This document shows positions 57,409 through 64,000 of a stretch of 64,000 nucleotides of DNA, one piece after another; position 1 is the stretch's first letter; each line of letters begins with the position of its first letter. Under the pieces are notes generated by a model. It was not told the DNA's origin. It did not search any database and saw nothing but the letters and a program-made list of their open reading frames with translations. Location of the stretch: contig NZ_MTFE01000010.1 of NCBI RefSeq assembly GCF_001953305.1, positions 421,783 to 485,782 on the forward strand. The letters are read 5' to 3'. Source of the DNA: Cnuella takakiae. GTDB lineage: Bacteria > Bacteroidota > Bacteroidia > Chitinophagales > Chitinophagaceae. The position numbers and the translations under genes are program-made.

Positions 57409-59307
57409 ATGCGCCACCTCCTCTTACCCGCCTTACTTTTTACAGCCTTGCAGGGCAGTACCCAAACATTGCTCACCATCGGCAATGATTCTATCTCTGT
57501 TGCGGAGTTCAATGAAGCTTTTCGCAAAAACAATACAGGTAAGGAAACTGCGGAAGCCCGCAGCAAGTACCTTGAACTTTTTATCGCAGCCAAGCTCAAG
57601 GTAAAGGAAGCCCGCAGCCGCGGCATTGATACTACTGCGCAGTTCCGCACCGACCTGGAAGCCCTGCGGGCCCAGGTTTTGCCCGCCTACCTTGCCGACC
57701 CGCAAAAGGTGCAGCAGCTTGCCGAAGAAGCTAACCAGAGAGGTCAGAAAGACCTGCAGGTGGCGCATATTTTTATTGCCACAGCCAACGCTGCCGATAC
57801 TGCTGCTGCCTATGTAAAAGCAAGAGAAGCGTACACCCGATTGCAATCGGGTGCTGCTTTCGACAAAGTAGCCGCTCAGTACTCCGACGATCCATCGGCA
57901 AAAAGCAATGGCGGCAACCTGGGGTATATCACTGCATTTTCGCTTCCTTACGAATTAGAAAACCTGGTGTACGCCACGCCTGTCGGCCGCCTGTCAGCGG
58001 TGTACCGCAGCAAGGCTGGTTATCATATTTTTAAAATAGTTGGAGAAAGAAAAGCAGCAGGCCGCATCAAGGCCGCCCAAGTCATGCTGGCCTTTCCACC
58101 CGACGCACCTGACGCAGAAAAAGCACGGCTGAAACAACAGGCCGATTCCATTTATAAAGCACTCCAAAAAGGCGCATCCTTTGAGGCCCTTGCCGAGCGG
58201 TACAGCAACGATGCCAACTCCGCCGGTGCTGGCGGGCTGCTGCCCGAATTTGGCGTGGGCCAGTACGATCCTGTTTTCGAGCAGGCCGTTTTTGCGCTGG
58301 CAAAAGATGGCGCCGTTGCGCCGCCATTTGTTACTGGCCATGGTATTCACATTGTTAAACGTATTGCGCGCCAACCTGCCGTGCTGTCTGGATCCGAAAA
58401 AGAAGCGGAGCTGGAACGGCTCCGGGCATTGGTAAAACAAAGCGACCGCATGCAAAGCAGCCTGGCGCAACAGGCAGCACAGATCAGGCAGCGGGCAGGC
58501 TACCAGCCCCTTCCGGCTAACCTGCAAAAAGCCCTTGAAGTGCGTACCCGCCAGGAACTGAACGGGCAGGTGCCGGCAGAAGCCCTCAGCAGCGATATGG
58601 TGTTGTTCAGCCTGGGTGGCCAGCCCTACACCGTGGCCAACTGGCTACAGTTTGCCCAAAACAACAGGGCGGAAGGCAATGGAAGCGACCAACCGTTTGA
58701 ACAGCTATGGAACGAATACCTGCAAACCCAAACCCTGGAGCACTACCAGCAGCACCTGGAAGACTATAACCCTGCCTTTAAGAAACAGATGCGCGAGCTG
58801 GAAGAAGGCAATCTTTTTTTCGAGATCATGCAGCAGGAAGTGTGGACACCCGCACAAAATGATACTGCAGCATTGCAGCAGTTTTACCAAAGCCATAAGG
58901 CCAACTATGTGTGGCAGCGCAGCGCCGATGTGGCCCTGTTTTTTGCCCCGGATAAAACCACGGCGGAAAAACTGGCTGCGCAAATAAAACAGGCGCCTGC
59001 CCGCTGGCGGAGCCTGGCAAGCAAGTTGGGTGCCGATATCAGTACCGATTCTACCCGAATGGAGTGGAGCAGCATTACCGGCAGCAACAAAATTACTTTT
59101 ACGCCCAATCAGCTCACGCCCATCGAAACAAATCCGGCAGATGGAACGGCCAGTTTTGCCCTGATCCTAAAAACCTACAGCCAGCCGCTCCAGCGCAGCT
59201 TTGAAGAAGCCAAGGGCAATGTGATCAACGACTACCAGGCGGAGAAGGAAAAGCAGTGGGTGGAAACGTTGAAGCAGAAGTATAAGGTCAAACCCCTGTC
59301 CCCCTGA
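57409..59307 (+). CDS. Periplasmic peptidyl-prolyl isomerase with two parvulin domains
   Basis: 632 aa. Signal MRHLLLPALLFTALQGSTQ, an N-terminal chaperone-like segment (ISVAEFNEAFRKNNT, ~27-105), parvulin domain 1 (VAHIFIATANAADTAAAY...YSDDPSAKSNGGNLGYITAFSLP) and domain 2 (KAAQVMLAFPPDAPD...YSNDANSAGAGGLLPEFGVG), then a C-terminal helical part with a further SurA-like segment. Such proteins help fold outer-membrane proteins. The C-terminal residues KPLSP and TGA are encoded by the end of a palindromic element. Confidence 0.88.
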   Translation: MRHLLLPALLFTALQGSTQTLLTIGNDSISVAEFNEAFRKNNTGKETAEARSKYLELFIAAKLKVKEARSRGIDTTAQFRTDLEALRAQVLPAYLADPQKVQQLAEEANQRGQKDLQVAHIFIATANAADTAAAYVKAREAYTRLQSGAAFDKVAAQYSDDPSAKSNGGNLGYITAFSLPYELENLVYATPVGRLSAVYRSKAGYHIFKIVGERKAAGRIKAAQVMLAFPPDAPDAEKARLKQQADSIYKALQKGASFEALAERYSNDANSAGAGGLLPEFGVGQYDPVFEQAVFALAKDGAVAPPFVTGHGIHIVKRIARQPAVLSGSEKEAELERLRALVKQSDRMQSSLAQQAAQIRQRAGYQPLPANLQKALEVRTRQELNGQVPAEALSSDMVLFSLGGQPYTVANWLQFAQNNRAEGNGSDQPFEQLWNEYLQTQTLEHYQQHLEDYNPAFKKQMRELEEGNLFFEIMQQEVWTPAQNDTAALQQFYQSHKANYVWQRSADVALFFAPDKTTAEKLAAQIKQAPARWRSLASKLGADISTDSTRMEWSSITGSNKITFTPNQLTPIETNPADGTASFALILKTYSQPLQRSFEEAKGNVINDYQAEKEKQWVETLKQKYKVKPLSP

Positions 59308-59567
59308 AGGGGAAACTTAGGCCGGAACGGCTGATAGGTTCCGCAGCGTGTGTGAAGGTTGCACACAATGATAGGAACACGGATGGAAGGGATAGAACAG
59401 ATGGAAACAGATATCCGTTTTATCCGTTCAATCCGTGTTCCCATCCCGAAATCAAATAAACATACCTTTTGTGTATCATAGAAAATAACAGCGCCGCTCT
59501 ACATCAGAGCGGCGCTGTTATTAAAAGTATGTTTGACCTAAGTTCCCCCTTCAGGAGGACAGGGGGT
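59292..59567. mobile_element. 276-bp palindromic MITE-like element, copy 2
   Basis: Same organisation as copy 1: ends 59292-59321 and 59537-59567 are an almost perfect inverted repeat. The internal ATAGGAACACGGAT pair is at 59371-59388 and 59427-59444. The GC hairpin AACAGCGCCGCTCT/AGAGCGGCGCTGTT is at 59487-59500 and 59506-59519. Compared with copy 1 both stems carry paired base changes. Also shared outside the stems: CCCGAAATCAAATAAA and AAGTATGTTTGACCTAAG. It separates convergent ppiC-like and metF genes. Confidence 0.85.
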
Positions 59568-59579
59568 GGGCTGTTGGTT

Positions 59580-60533
59580 TTAAAACACCTGCTTCACCAC
59601 ATTTGCCACCACCTGGGGCTTGCCCAAAGTGTAGTAATGCAGCACGGGCACGCCGGCCTGCTTCAGCTCGCGGCTCTGTTGCAGCAGCCACTCCGTACCC
59701 ACCTGCTCTACCTGTGCATCGGTGGAACAGGCCATGATGGCGGATGCAAGATCCTCCGGTATGTCCACGTGGAAGGTGCGGGGGATGATGGTGAGCTGCT
59801 TTTTGGAGGTAATAGGTTTCAGGCCGGGAATGATGGGTACGTTTACACCGGCATCCTTACAGGCCTGTACGTATTGGAAATACTTACTGTTGTCGAAAAA
59901 CATCTGCGTCACGGCATACTCGGCGCCGCCGTCCACCTTTGTTTTCAGGTGGGCGATATCGGTGCGGAGGTTGGGTGCCTCAAAATGCTTCTCGGGGTAG
60001 GCCGCCACACCAATACAGAAATCGGTTTTTACCGCGTTCTTCAGGTCTTCTTCCAGGTAGTGCCCGTTGTTCATCCGGATTACCTGCTGCATCAGTTCGG
60101 TAGCATAGCGGTTGCCACCGGGCTCGGGTTCAAAGGAGGTTTCGTTCTTGGGTGCGTCGCCGCGCAGTACCAGCACGTTGTCGATACCGAGGAAAGCAAG
60201 GTCGATCAGGGCGTCTTCTGTTTCCTGGCGGGTAAAGCCACCGCAAATGAGGTGGGGTACCGCATCTACCTTGTAGCGGTTCATGATGGCCGCGCAAATA
60301 CCAACCGTACCGGGGCGCTTACGCACTTCCACCTTTTCAAACACGCCATCGTTGCGGCGCTTGAACATGCTTTCCGAGCGGTGATAGGTAACATTGATAA
60401 AAGAAGGATTGAACCCCATCAGCGGATCGAGGTGATCCCAAAGGGCATTGATGCCTTTACCTTTCAGCGGGGGCAGTACTTCAAAGGATACCAAAGTGTC
60501 TTTGGCCTGCCGCAGGTGGTCGATTACTTTCAC
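59580..60533 (-). CDS. metF: 5,10-methylenetetrahydrofolate reductase
   Basis: 317 aa TIM-barrel flavoenzyme reducing CH2-THF to 5-methyl-THF for methionine synthesis. SFEVLPPLKGKG (catalytic Glu, ~16-27), ITYHR-like INVTYHRSES, LVLRGDAPKNE (~117-127), GVAAYPEKHFEAPN (~175-188) and the folate-side QMFFDNSKYFQYV motif are all present. The start appears to be GTG at 60533, as no ATG gives a better N-terminus; a -7 box lies 85 bases upstream. Confidence 0.95.
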   Translation of the reverse strand: MKVIDHLRQAKDTLVSFEVLPPLKGKGINALWDHLDPLMGFNPSFINVTYHRSESMFKRRNDGVFEKVEVRKRPGTVGICAAIMNRYKVDAVPHLICGGFTRQETEDALIDLAFLGIDNVLVLRGDAPKNETSFEPEPGGNRYATELMQQVIRMNNGHYLEEDLKNAVKTDFCIGVAAYPEKHFEAPNLRTDIAHLKTKVDGGAEYAVTQMFFDNSKYFQYVQACKDAGVNVPIIPGLKPITSKKQLTIIPRTFHVDIPEDLASAIMACSTDAQVEQVGTEWLLQQSRELKQAGVPVLHYYTLGKPQVVANVVKQVF

Positions 60534-60618
60534 GGTAGTATTTGTTGATACAGGTTTATGGGTTGCAAGAGACAGTGGGTTTACCGTTGTTGCACCCGGG
60601 CTTGTTGTTAATTGGGGG

Positions 60619-60626
60619 CAAAAGTA
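60619..60626 (-). promoter_or_regulatory. -7 box for metF
   Basis: TACTTTTG on the minus strand, 85 bases ahead of the GTG start. Fits TAnnTTTG. Confidence 0.45.
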
Positions 60627-60785
60627 CGGGCTATGTGGTAAATGGCAGTGCTGTAGTTGTTAGTGTTTCGTTCAAAGTAAACGACACAAGAGCGCCGGTT
60701 GCACACAGATCATTTTGCTTTGATTGTCTTTTTGAAACAACTTCCCTGGTTACAGCAAACCATTTAGTTTGCAGAACGAATTTGC

Positions 60786-60867
60786 TCACAGATAACACAG
60801 ATGGCACAGATAAGTTGGGATCAATAACTTTTACTTTCTAAAAACATCCGTGCCATCTGTGAGAACC
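60786..60867. repeat. Inverted 'CACAGATGGCACAGAT' word repeat
   Basis: Left arm CTCACAGATAACACAGATGG and CACAGAT (60786-60811), right arm ATCCGTGCCATCTGTGAG (60847-60864). The perfect core is GGCACAG/CTGTGCC-like. Between metF and lptB promoters. Confidence 0.6.
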
Positions 60868-60929
60868 TTTTCAAAACACTTTTACCGTTTTGTAAAGAGC
60901 CGTGTTCCCGCCCGCAGCCCCAATTGGCT

Positions 60930-60937
60930 TACTTTTG
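60930..60937 (+). promoter_or_regulatory. -7 box for lptB
   Basis: TACTTTTG, 17 bases before the TTG start codon at 60955. Its position supports TTG as the real start. Confidence 0.5.
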
Positions 60938-60954
60938 CGCAAAGCTTTTTCCCT

Positions 60955-61743
60955 TTGTCCACTACCATTCACACTACCGAACTTGTAAAACGCTACCGCA
61001 ACCGCACGGTGGTCAACAATGTTTCCATCGAAGTAAAGCAGGGCGAGATCGTGGGCCTGCTGGGTCCCAACGGTGCCGGCAAAACCACCACCTTCTACAT
61101 GACGGTAGGCCTCATCAAACCCGATGAAGGCGAAGTGTTTCTCGACGACGTGAACATCACGCCCCTGCCCATGTACAAACGGGCACAGATGGGCATCGGC
61201 TACCTGCCGCAGGAAGCCTCCATCTTCCGCAAACTGAGCGTGGAGGAAAACATCAAGGCGGTGCTGGAAATGACTAAGCTTTCGAAGGCCGAGCAAAAGG
61301 ATAAACTGGAGGCCCTGCTCGACGAGTTCCGCCTCCACCATGTACGCAAAAGTCCCGGTGATGTGCTGAGTGGTGGCGAACGCCGCCGTACCGAAATTGC
61401 CCGTGCCCTTGCCGTAGACCCCAAGTTTATCCTGCTGGATGAACCCTTTGCCGGTATCGACCCCATTGCGGTGGAAGATATCCAGGCCATTGTAGCCAAA
61501 CTGAAATACAAGAATATCGGTATCCTCATCACCGACCACAACGTAACGGAAACCCTCTCCATTTGCGACCGCGCCTACCTGCTCATCGAAGGCAAGATCT
61601 TCAAACATGGCAGCGCCGAGGAACTGGCCGCCGACGACCAGGTAAAACGCCTGTACTTGGGCCGCAACTTCGAGCTCAAACGCAAGGACTACCTGCTGGA
61701 GGAAGCGCACCAGGAGCGCATCAACGAGTCGAAAGGACGTTAA
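60955..61743 (+). CDS. lptB: LPS export ABC transporter ATP-binding protein LptB
   Basis: 262 aa from a TTG start ([19 protein letters not shown]). Walker [14 protein letters not shown] (~40-52), Q-loop [10 protein letters not shown], signature [15 protein letters not shown] (~140-154), Walker [14 protein letters not shown] (~162-174) and H-loop TDHNV. The C-terminal [24 protein letters not shown] is specific for LptB over other ABC ATPases. It energises LPS extraction with LptFG, bridged by LptC (10967). Those partner genes are not adjacent. The frame extends to 60850, but a promoter box and the lack of family match exclude that part. Confidence 0.93.
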   Translation: MSTTIHTTELVKRYRNRTVVNNVSIEVKQGEIVGLLGPNGAGKTTTFYMTVGLIKPDEGEVFLDDVNITPLPMYKRAQMGIGYLPQEASIFRKLSVEENIKAVLEMTKLSKAEQKDKLEALLDEFRLHHVRKSPGDVLSGGERRRTEIARALAVDPKFILLDEPFAGIDPIAVEDIQAIVAKLKYKNIGILITDHNVTETLSICDRAYLLIEGKIFKHGSAEELAADDQVKRLYLGRNFELKRKDYLLEEAHQERINESKGR

Positions 61744-61756
61744 GGGTAAAATGAAA

Positions 61757-61779
61757 AGGCGGTAACTGCGTTACTGCCT
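61757..61779. other. Small hairpin behind lptB
   Basis: AGGCGGTAAC (61757-61766) and GTTACTGCCT (61770-61779) stem with one G.T pair. No clear T-tract, so a terminator is uncertain. Confidence 0.4.
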
Positions 61780-61827
61780 CAAACACTTTTCACTTTGAAC
61801 TTTTAACTCCCCCGACTGCCCTGCTCC

Positions 61828-62604
61828 ATGCCTCCCAAAAAGCGCAAACAATCCCGTGTCGTTCCCCTCTTTGCCGGGTTCATGGCCCTGCTGGCGCTTG
61901 GCGTGCTTGCCTGGATCTTTTTTAAATGGCGCAGCACCCGCGACCTCGAGTTTGTACGCTACGAAAAGTTTGGCATTGCCCTGCCCGCCAACTATTCCAT
62001 TCATGGCATTGATGTATCGCGCTACCAGCAACGCATCAACTGGGAGGCGGTAAGCGGGATGCAGGTGGAGGACATCAAGCTTTCCTTTGCCGTGATCAAG
62101 GCTACCGAAGGAGCTACCCGCGTGGACCCCAGCTTTAAACGCAACTGGCAGAAGAGCCGCGAAGCCGGCCTGGTGCGGGGCGCCTATCATTTCTTTATTG
62201 CTACCCGCGATGGCGAAAAGCAGGCCCGCAACTTCCTCAAACAGGTAAAGCTGGAAAGCGGCGACCTGCCGCCGGTGCTGGACATCGAAACCACCAACGG
62301 CGTGGTGGCGCCCCAGCTGCGCAAAGAGGTAAAGGCCTTCTTGGAAACACTGGAAGCTGAGACCGGCGTAAAGCCCATCATTTATACCAATGTAGATTTT
62401 TACAAACGCTACCTCAAGGATCACTTCGACGACTACCCCCTTTGGGTGGCCCACTACTTGGAGGCGCACCAGCCCCGCATCACCCGCAACTGGGTGTTGT
62501 GGCAGCACAGCGAAAAGGGCAGGGTAAACGGCATTCGCTCCAAAGTAGATTTCAATGTATTCAATGGCGACTCGGTGGAGTTCCGTGAGTTATTGGTACC
62601 TTAA
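61828..62604 (+). CDS. Glycoside hydrolase family 25 lysozyme, membrane-anchored
   Basis: 258 aa. Basic N-terminus (MPPKKRKQSR) and one membrane helix (VVPLFAGFMALLALGVLAWIFF), then a GH25 domain: GIDVSRYQQRINW (~54-66), AVIKATEGATRVD, GAYHFF and the catalytic DxE in PVLDIETTNG (~149-158), then WVLWQHSEKGRVNGI. Hydrolyses the N-acetylmuramyl glycosidic bond; likely works on peptidoglycan outside the inner membrane. It begins 84 bp after lptB. Confidence 0.9.
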   Translation: MPPKKRKQSRVVPLFAGFMALLALGVLAWIFFKWRSTRDLEFVRYEKFGIALPANYSIHGIDVSRYQQRINWEAVSGMQVEDIKLSFAVIKATEGATRVDPSFKRNWQKSREAGLVRGAYHFFIATRDGEKQARNFLKQVKLESGDLPPVLDIETTNGVVAPQLRKEVKAFLETLEAETGVKPIIYTNVDFYKRYLKDHFDDYPLWVAHYLEAHQPRITRNWVLWQHSEKGRVNGIRSKVDFNVFNGDSVEFRELLVP

Positions 62605-62781
62605 ATAAAGGAACCAAAGGGTCGGACATCACAAAGCAATAGGACAGGAAAAAAGCCGTTCCTGCAAAGGCGAGCCGGCATTTGGGGCAGCAACTTATCC
62701 GGGTATTGTTTGTTTTTCCTTTTTTACTTTACTCCGCACCCCCGTTCAACTGCCTGTATCTATCAGTTAAAAACCTGTGTT

Positions 62782-63015
62782 ATGGATCCTGAGGTTAAAA
62801 AATACTTTGTAAAGATTCTCAACTCATTTGGCATGGGCCTGATGTGGATGTTTTTTATCGTTACTGCCGGTTTTTACTTCAAGCTGGCCCTGTTTGGCAA
62901 ATCCTTCCAGTGGTACAATGGGGTGTTCTATGTACTGGCTTTACTCACCTTTGCCCTGCTGATAAGGTATTATGTGCGGCTTTGGAGTAAGGATTTCTTT
63001 GCGGTGGAGTCCTAG
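62782..63015 (+). CDS. Small two-helix membrane protein
   Basis: 77 aa from ATG 62782. Two hydrophobic helices (GMGLMWMFFIVTAGFYFKLALF and GVFYVLALLTFALLIRYYV) with a short charged end (RLWSKDFFAVES). I recognise no family, though similar short proteins are common in Bacteroidota. Frame extends to 62710 without support. Confidence 0.65.
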   Translation: MDPEVKKYFVKILNSFGMGLMWMFFIVTAGFYFKLALFGKSFQWYNGVFYVLALLTFALLIRYYVRLWSKDFFAVES

Positions 63016-63016
63016 G

Positions 63017-63204
63017 GTTTTGAACCACAGAGACAGGGAGCACAGGGAGGTACACTGGTTTTTAAATGTGGCCTTACCGAATCCTTGCACTCCTCTTTTT
63101 CCTGTAATATCTTTTTTGTTCAATAAAGTGGTTCCGCACCAAACGGTACTGGCAACCTGCAACTGGCAACTGTTTTCCGTCCTCCCTGCCTCCGTGGTTC
63201 AATC
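63017..63204. repeat. Inverted 'GAACCACAGAGACAGGGAG' word repeat
   Basis: Left arm 63017-63052 (TTTTGAACCACAGAGACAGG, GAGCACAGGGAGG) and right arm 63179-63204 (GTCCTCCCTGCCTCCGTGGT, TCAATC) are reverse complements with mismatches. The centre also carries ACTGGCAACC words (63146-63169). Same family as 21669-21825. Upstream of the M48 gene. Confidence 0.75.
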
Positions 63205-63245
63205 GCCTTTTTGCCCTTTGGCTGCAACTTTGCACATTTACCCCC

Positions 63246-64000
63246 ATGAACCGTATTTGCCTCCTGTTGTGCGCTGTCCTGCTTTTTTCCTGCCAGCAAA
63301 TCGAGCAATATTTCCCCAAATCAGGCGATGCCGACAAACCGGTAGTGGACAAAAAGAACTACTCTTTTGCCTGCCTCGACAGCGCTGTTGGCGGCAACCG
63401 CATTGGCCGCACGCTGGGCAAGGCCGGCGATGTGATCCGCGATATTGCGGTAAGCGAGAAGCGCATTACCGATGAAGTGCAGAGTGAGTACGGTGCCGCT
63501 TTCCACAAACAGATGGTGGAGCAGGAGAAAGCCTTCAAGCTGCTCAAAGACCCGCGCCTGCAGGGACAATTGGATGCTGCCCTCGCCGACCTGCTGAAGG
63601 TGCGGCCTGCGCCTTCCAACATACAATACTTCATTTACCCGCTCGATGATACGGCCATCAACGCCTTCACCTTCGGCGGCCGCATTTATGTAACCAAGGC
63701 CATGCTGCGGAAAACCGGGGGCAGCAAGTCCCTGCTTTATGCCATTATCGGTCACGAAATAGGCCATTCGGAAGAAGGACATATCCGCAAAACCATCCAG
63801 GAGCTGCAGCTGACCACCAATATTTTTGGCGAAGCCAATGCCGGTACGGTACTGCAAATCACCAAGCTGCTCACTGCCTCCTTCAACCAGCGCAACGAAC
63901 TGGAAGCCGATTACTACGGCGTGGAGCTGACCCACCGGCTGGGCCAGGAGCTTTGTTCAACGGTAGCTTTCTGGAAAGAAATGGCCAGCAACGAGAATCG
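63246..64000 (+). CDS. M48-family metalloprotease lipoprotein (truncated by window end)
   Basis: 251 complete codons from ATG 63246, open to the right edge. Lipoprotein signal with lipobox LFSC (MNRICLLLCAVLLFSCQQ). Zinc motif HEIGH in YAIIGHEIGHSEEGHI (~171-180) and third ligand Glu in NELEADYYGVEL (~218). The order NAFTFGGRIYVTKAMLRKTGG...ALYAIIGHE is that of M48 peptidases such as HtpX/BepA-like proteins, which degrade misfolded envelope proteins. No stop reached, so the C-terminus is unknown. Confidence 0.9.
   Translation, partial: MNRICLLLCAVLLFSCQQIEQYFPKSGDADKPVVDKKNYSFACLDSAVGGNRIGRTLGKAGDVIRDIAVSEKRITDEVQSEYGAAFHKQMVEQEKAFKLLKDPRLQGQLDAALADLLKVRPAPSNIQYFIYPLDDTAINAFTFGGRIYVTKAMLRKTGGSKSLLYAIIGHEIGHSEEGHIRKTIQELQLTTNIFGEANAGTVLQITKLLTASFNQRNELEADYYGVELTHRLGQELCSTVAFWKEMASNEN

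Larger units (their letters stand above)
60534..60954. other. Intergenic region between metF and lptB
   Basis: 421 bp without a gene. It holds the metF promoter (-7 box 60619-60626, minus), an inverted CACAGATGGCACAGAT word repeat (60786-60867) and the lptB promoter (60930-60937). Nothing else recognised. Confidence 0.5.

Overview
The window looks like chromosomal DNA of a Bacteroidota bacterium, most likely family Chitinophagaceae. This is inferred from protein families, not from a marker-gene comparison. Indicators are a C-terminal type IX secretion sorting domain, a TonB-dependent receptor with an N-terminal carboxypeptidase-like domain, a DUF4369/DUF5106/thioredoxin lipid-of-envelope type protein, split MnmD, lysyl- and cysteinyl-tRNA synthetases of the Bacteroidota kind, and promoter boxes of the form TAnnTTTG just ahead of many starts. 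No rRNA, tRNA, CRISPR array, prophage or plasmid replication gene was seen. The last gene (M48 metalloprotease) runs off the right edge.

Layout. 0.4-8 kb: heme A synthase, a membrane patatin-like lipase, a diacylglycerol-kinase-like enzyme, a frameshifted DUF6883 gene coupled to a DUF4926 gene, DUF2905 and the GTPase TypA. 8-12.7 kb: DUF305 lipoprotein, CoaX, an outer-membrane protein, LptC and an aldo/keto reductase. 12.7-19 kb: small unknown, class C beta-lactamase-like hydrolase, SDR, LicD-family protein and two tandem paralogous glycosyltransferases. 19-26.5 kb: LysS, outer-membrane protein, flavin amine oxidase and TonB receptor. 26.6-31.7 kb: a minus-strand lipid-type cluster (DUF6134, NAD-epimerase broken by one stop codon, SDR, fatty acid hydroxylase) divergent from an HTH protein, then a DUF4197 lipoprotein. 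31.8-37.3 kb: five-PAS histidine kinase, ObgE and a T9SS cargo protein. 37.5-40.7 kb: PaaY-, PaaI- and PaaG-like genes of aryl-CoA metabolism, with a RAYT transposase gene and its palindromes between them. 41-47.8 kb: PIF1-like helicase, radical SAM protein, dipeptide epimerase-like enzyme, small carbohydrate-binding-module protein, AlkA and MnmD. 48-55.2 kb: minus-strand CysS, M23 peptidase, EEP protein, two rhomboids and RlmD. 55.8-64 kb: thioredoxin-fold protein, parvulin, MetF, LptB, GH25 lysozyme, small membrane protein and M48 protease.

The coding content is mostly core and house-keeping. The unusual content is between the genes. (i) Two copies of a 256-276 bp palindromic element with 30-31 bp terminal inverted repeats sit between convergent gene pairs, and their internal stems differ by compensating base changes. 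(ii) A RAYT gene is bracketed by two near-identical perfect palindromes, with a third copy 15 kb away. (iii) At least a dozen intergenic loci carry degenerate short 'word' repeats (about 8-14 nt units, a different word at each locus), usually as two inverted arms around a gap or hairpin. (iv) A nested double palindrome lies in the largest intergenic gap. Together these suggest that this genome maintains several classes of small structured repeats at gene ends and in leaders.

Start codons: where the upstream reading frame carried only leader or repeat sequence, I shortened genes to the start that fits the family. Several probably start with TTG or GTG (obgE, lptB, rlmD, metF, VTT protein, DUF2905).
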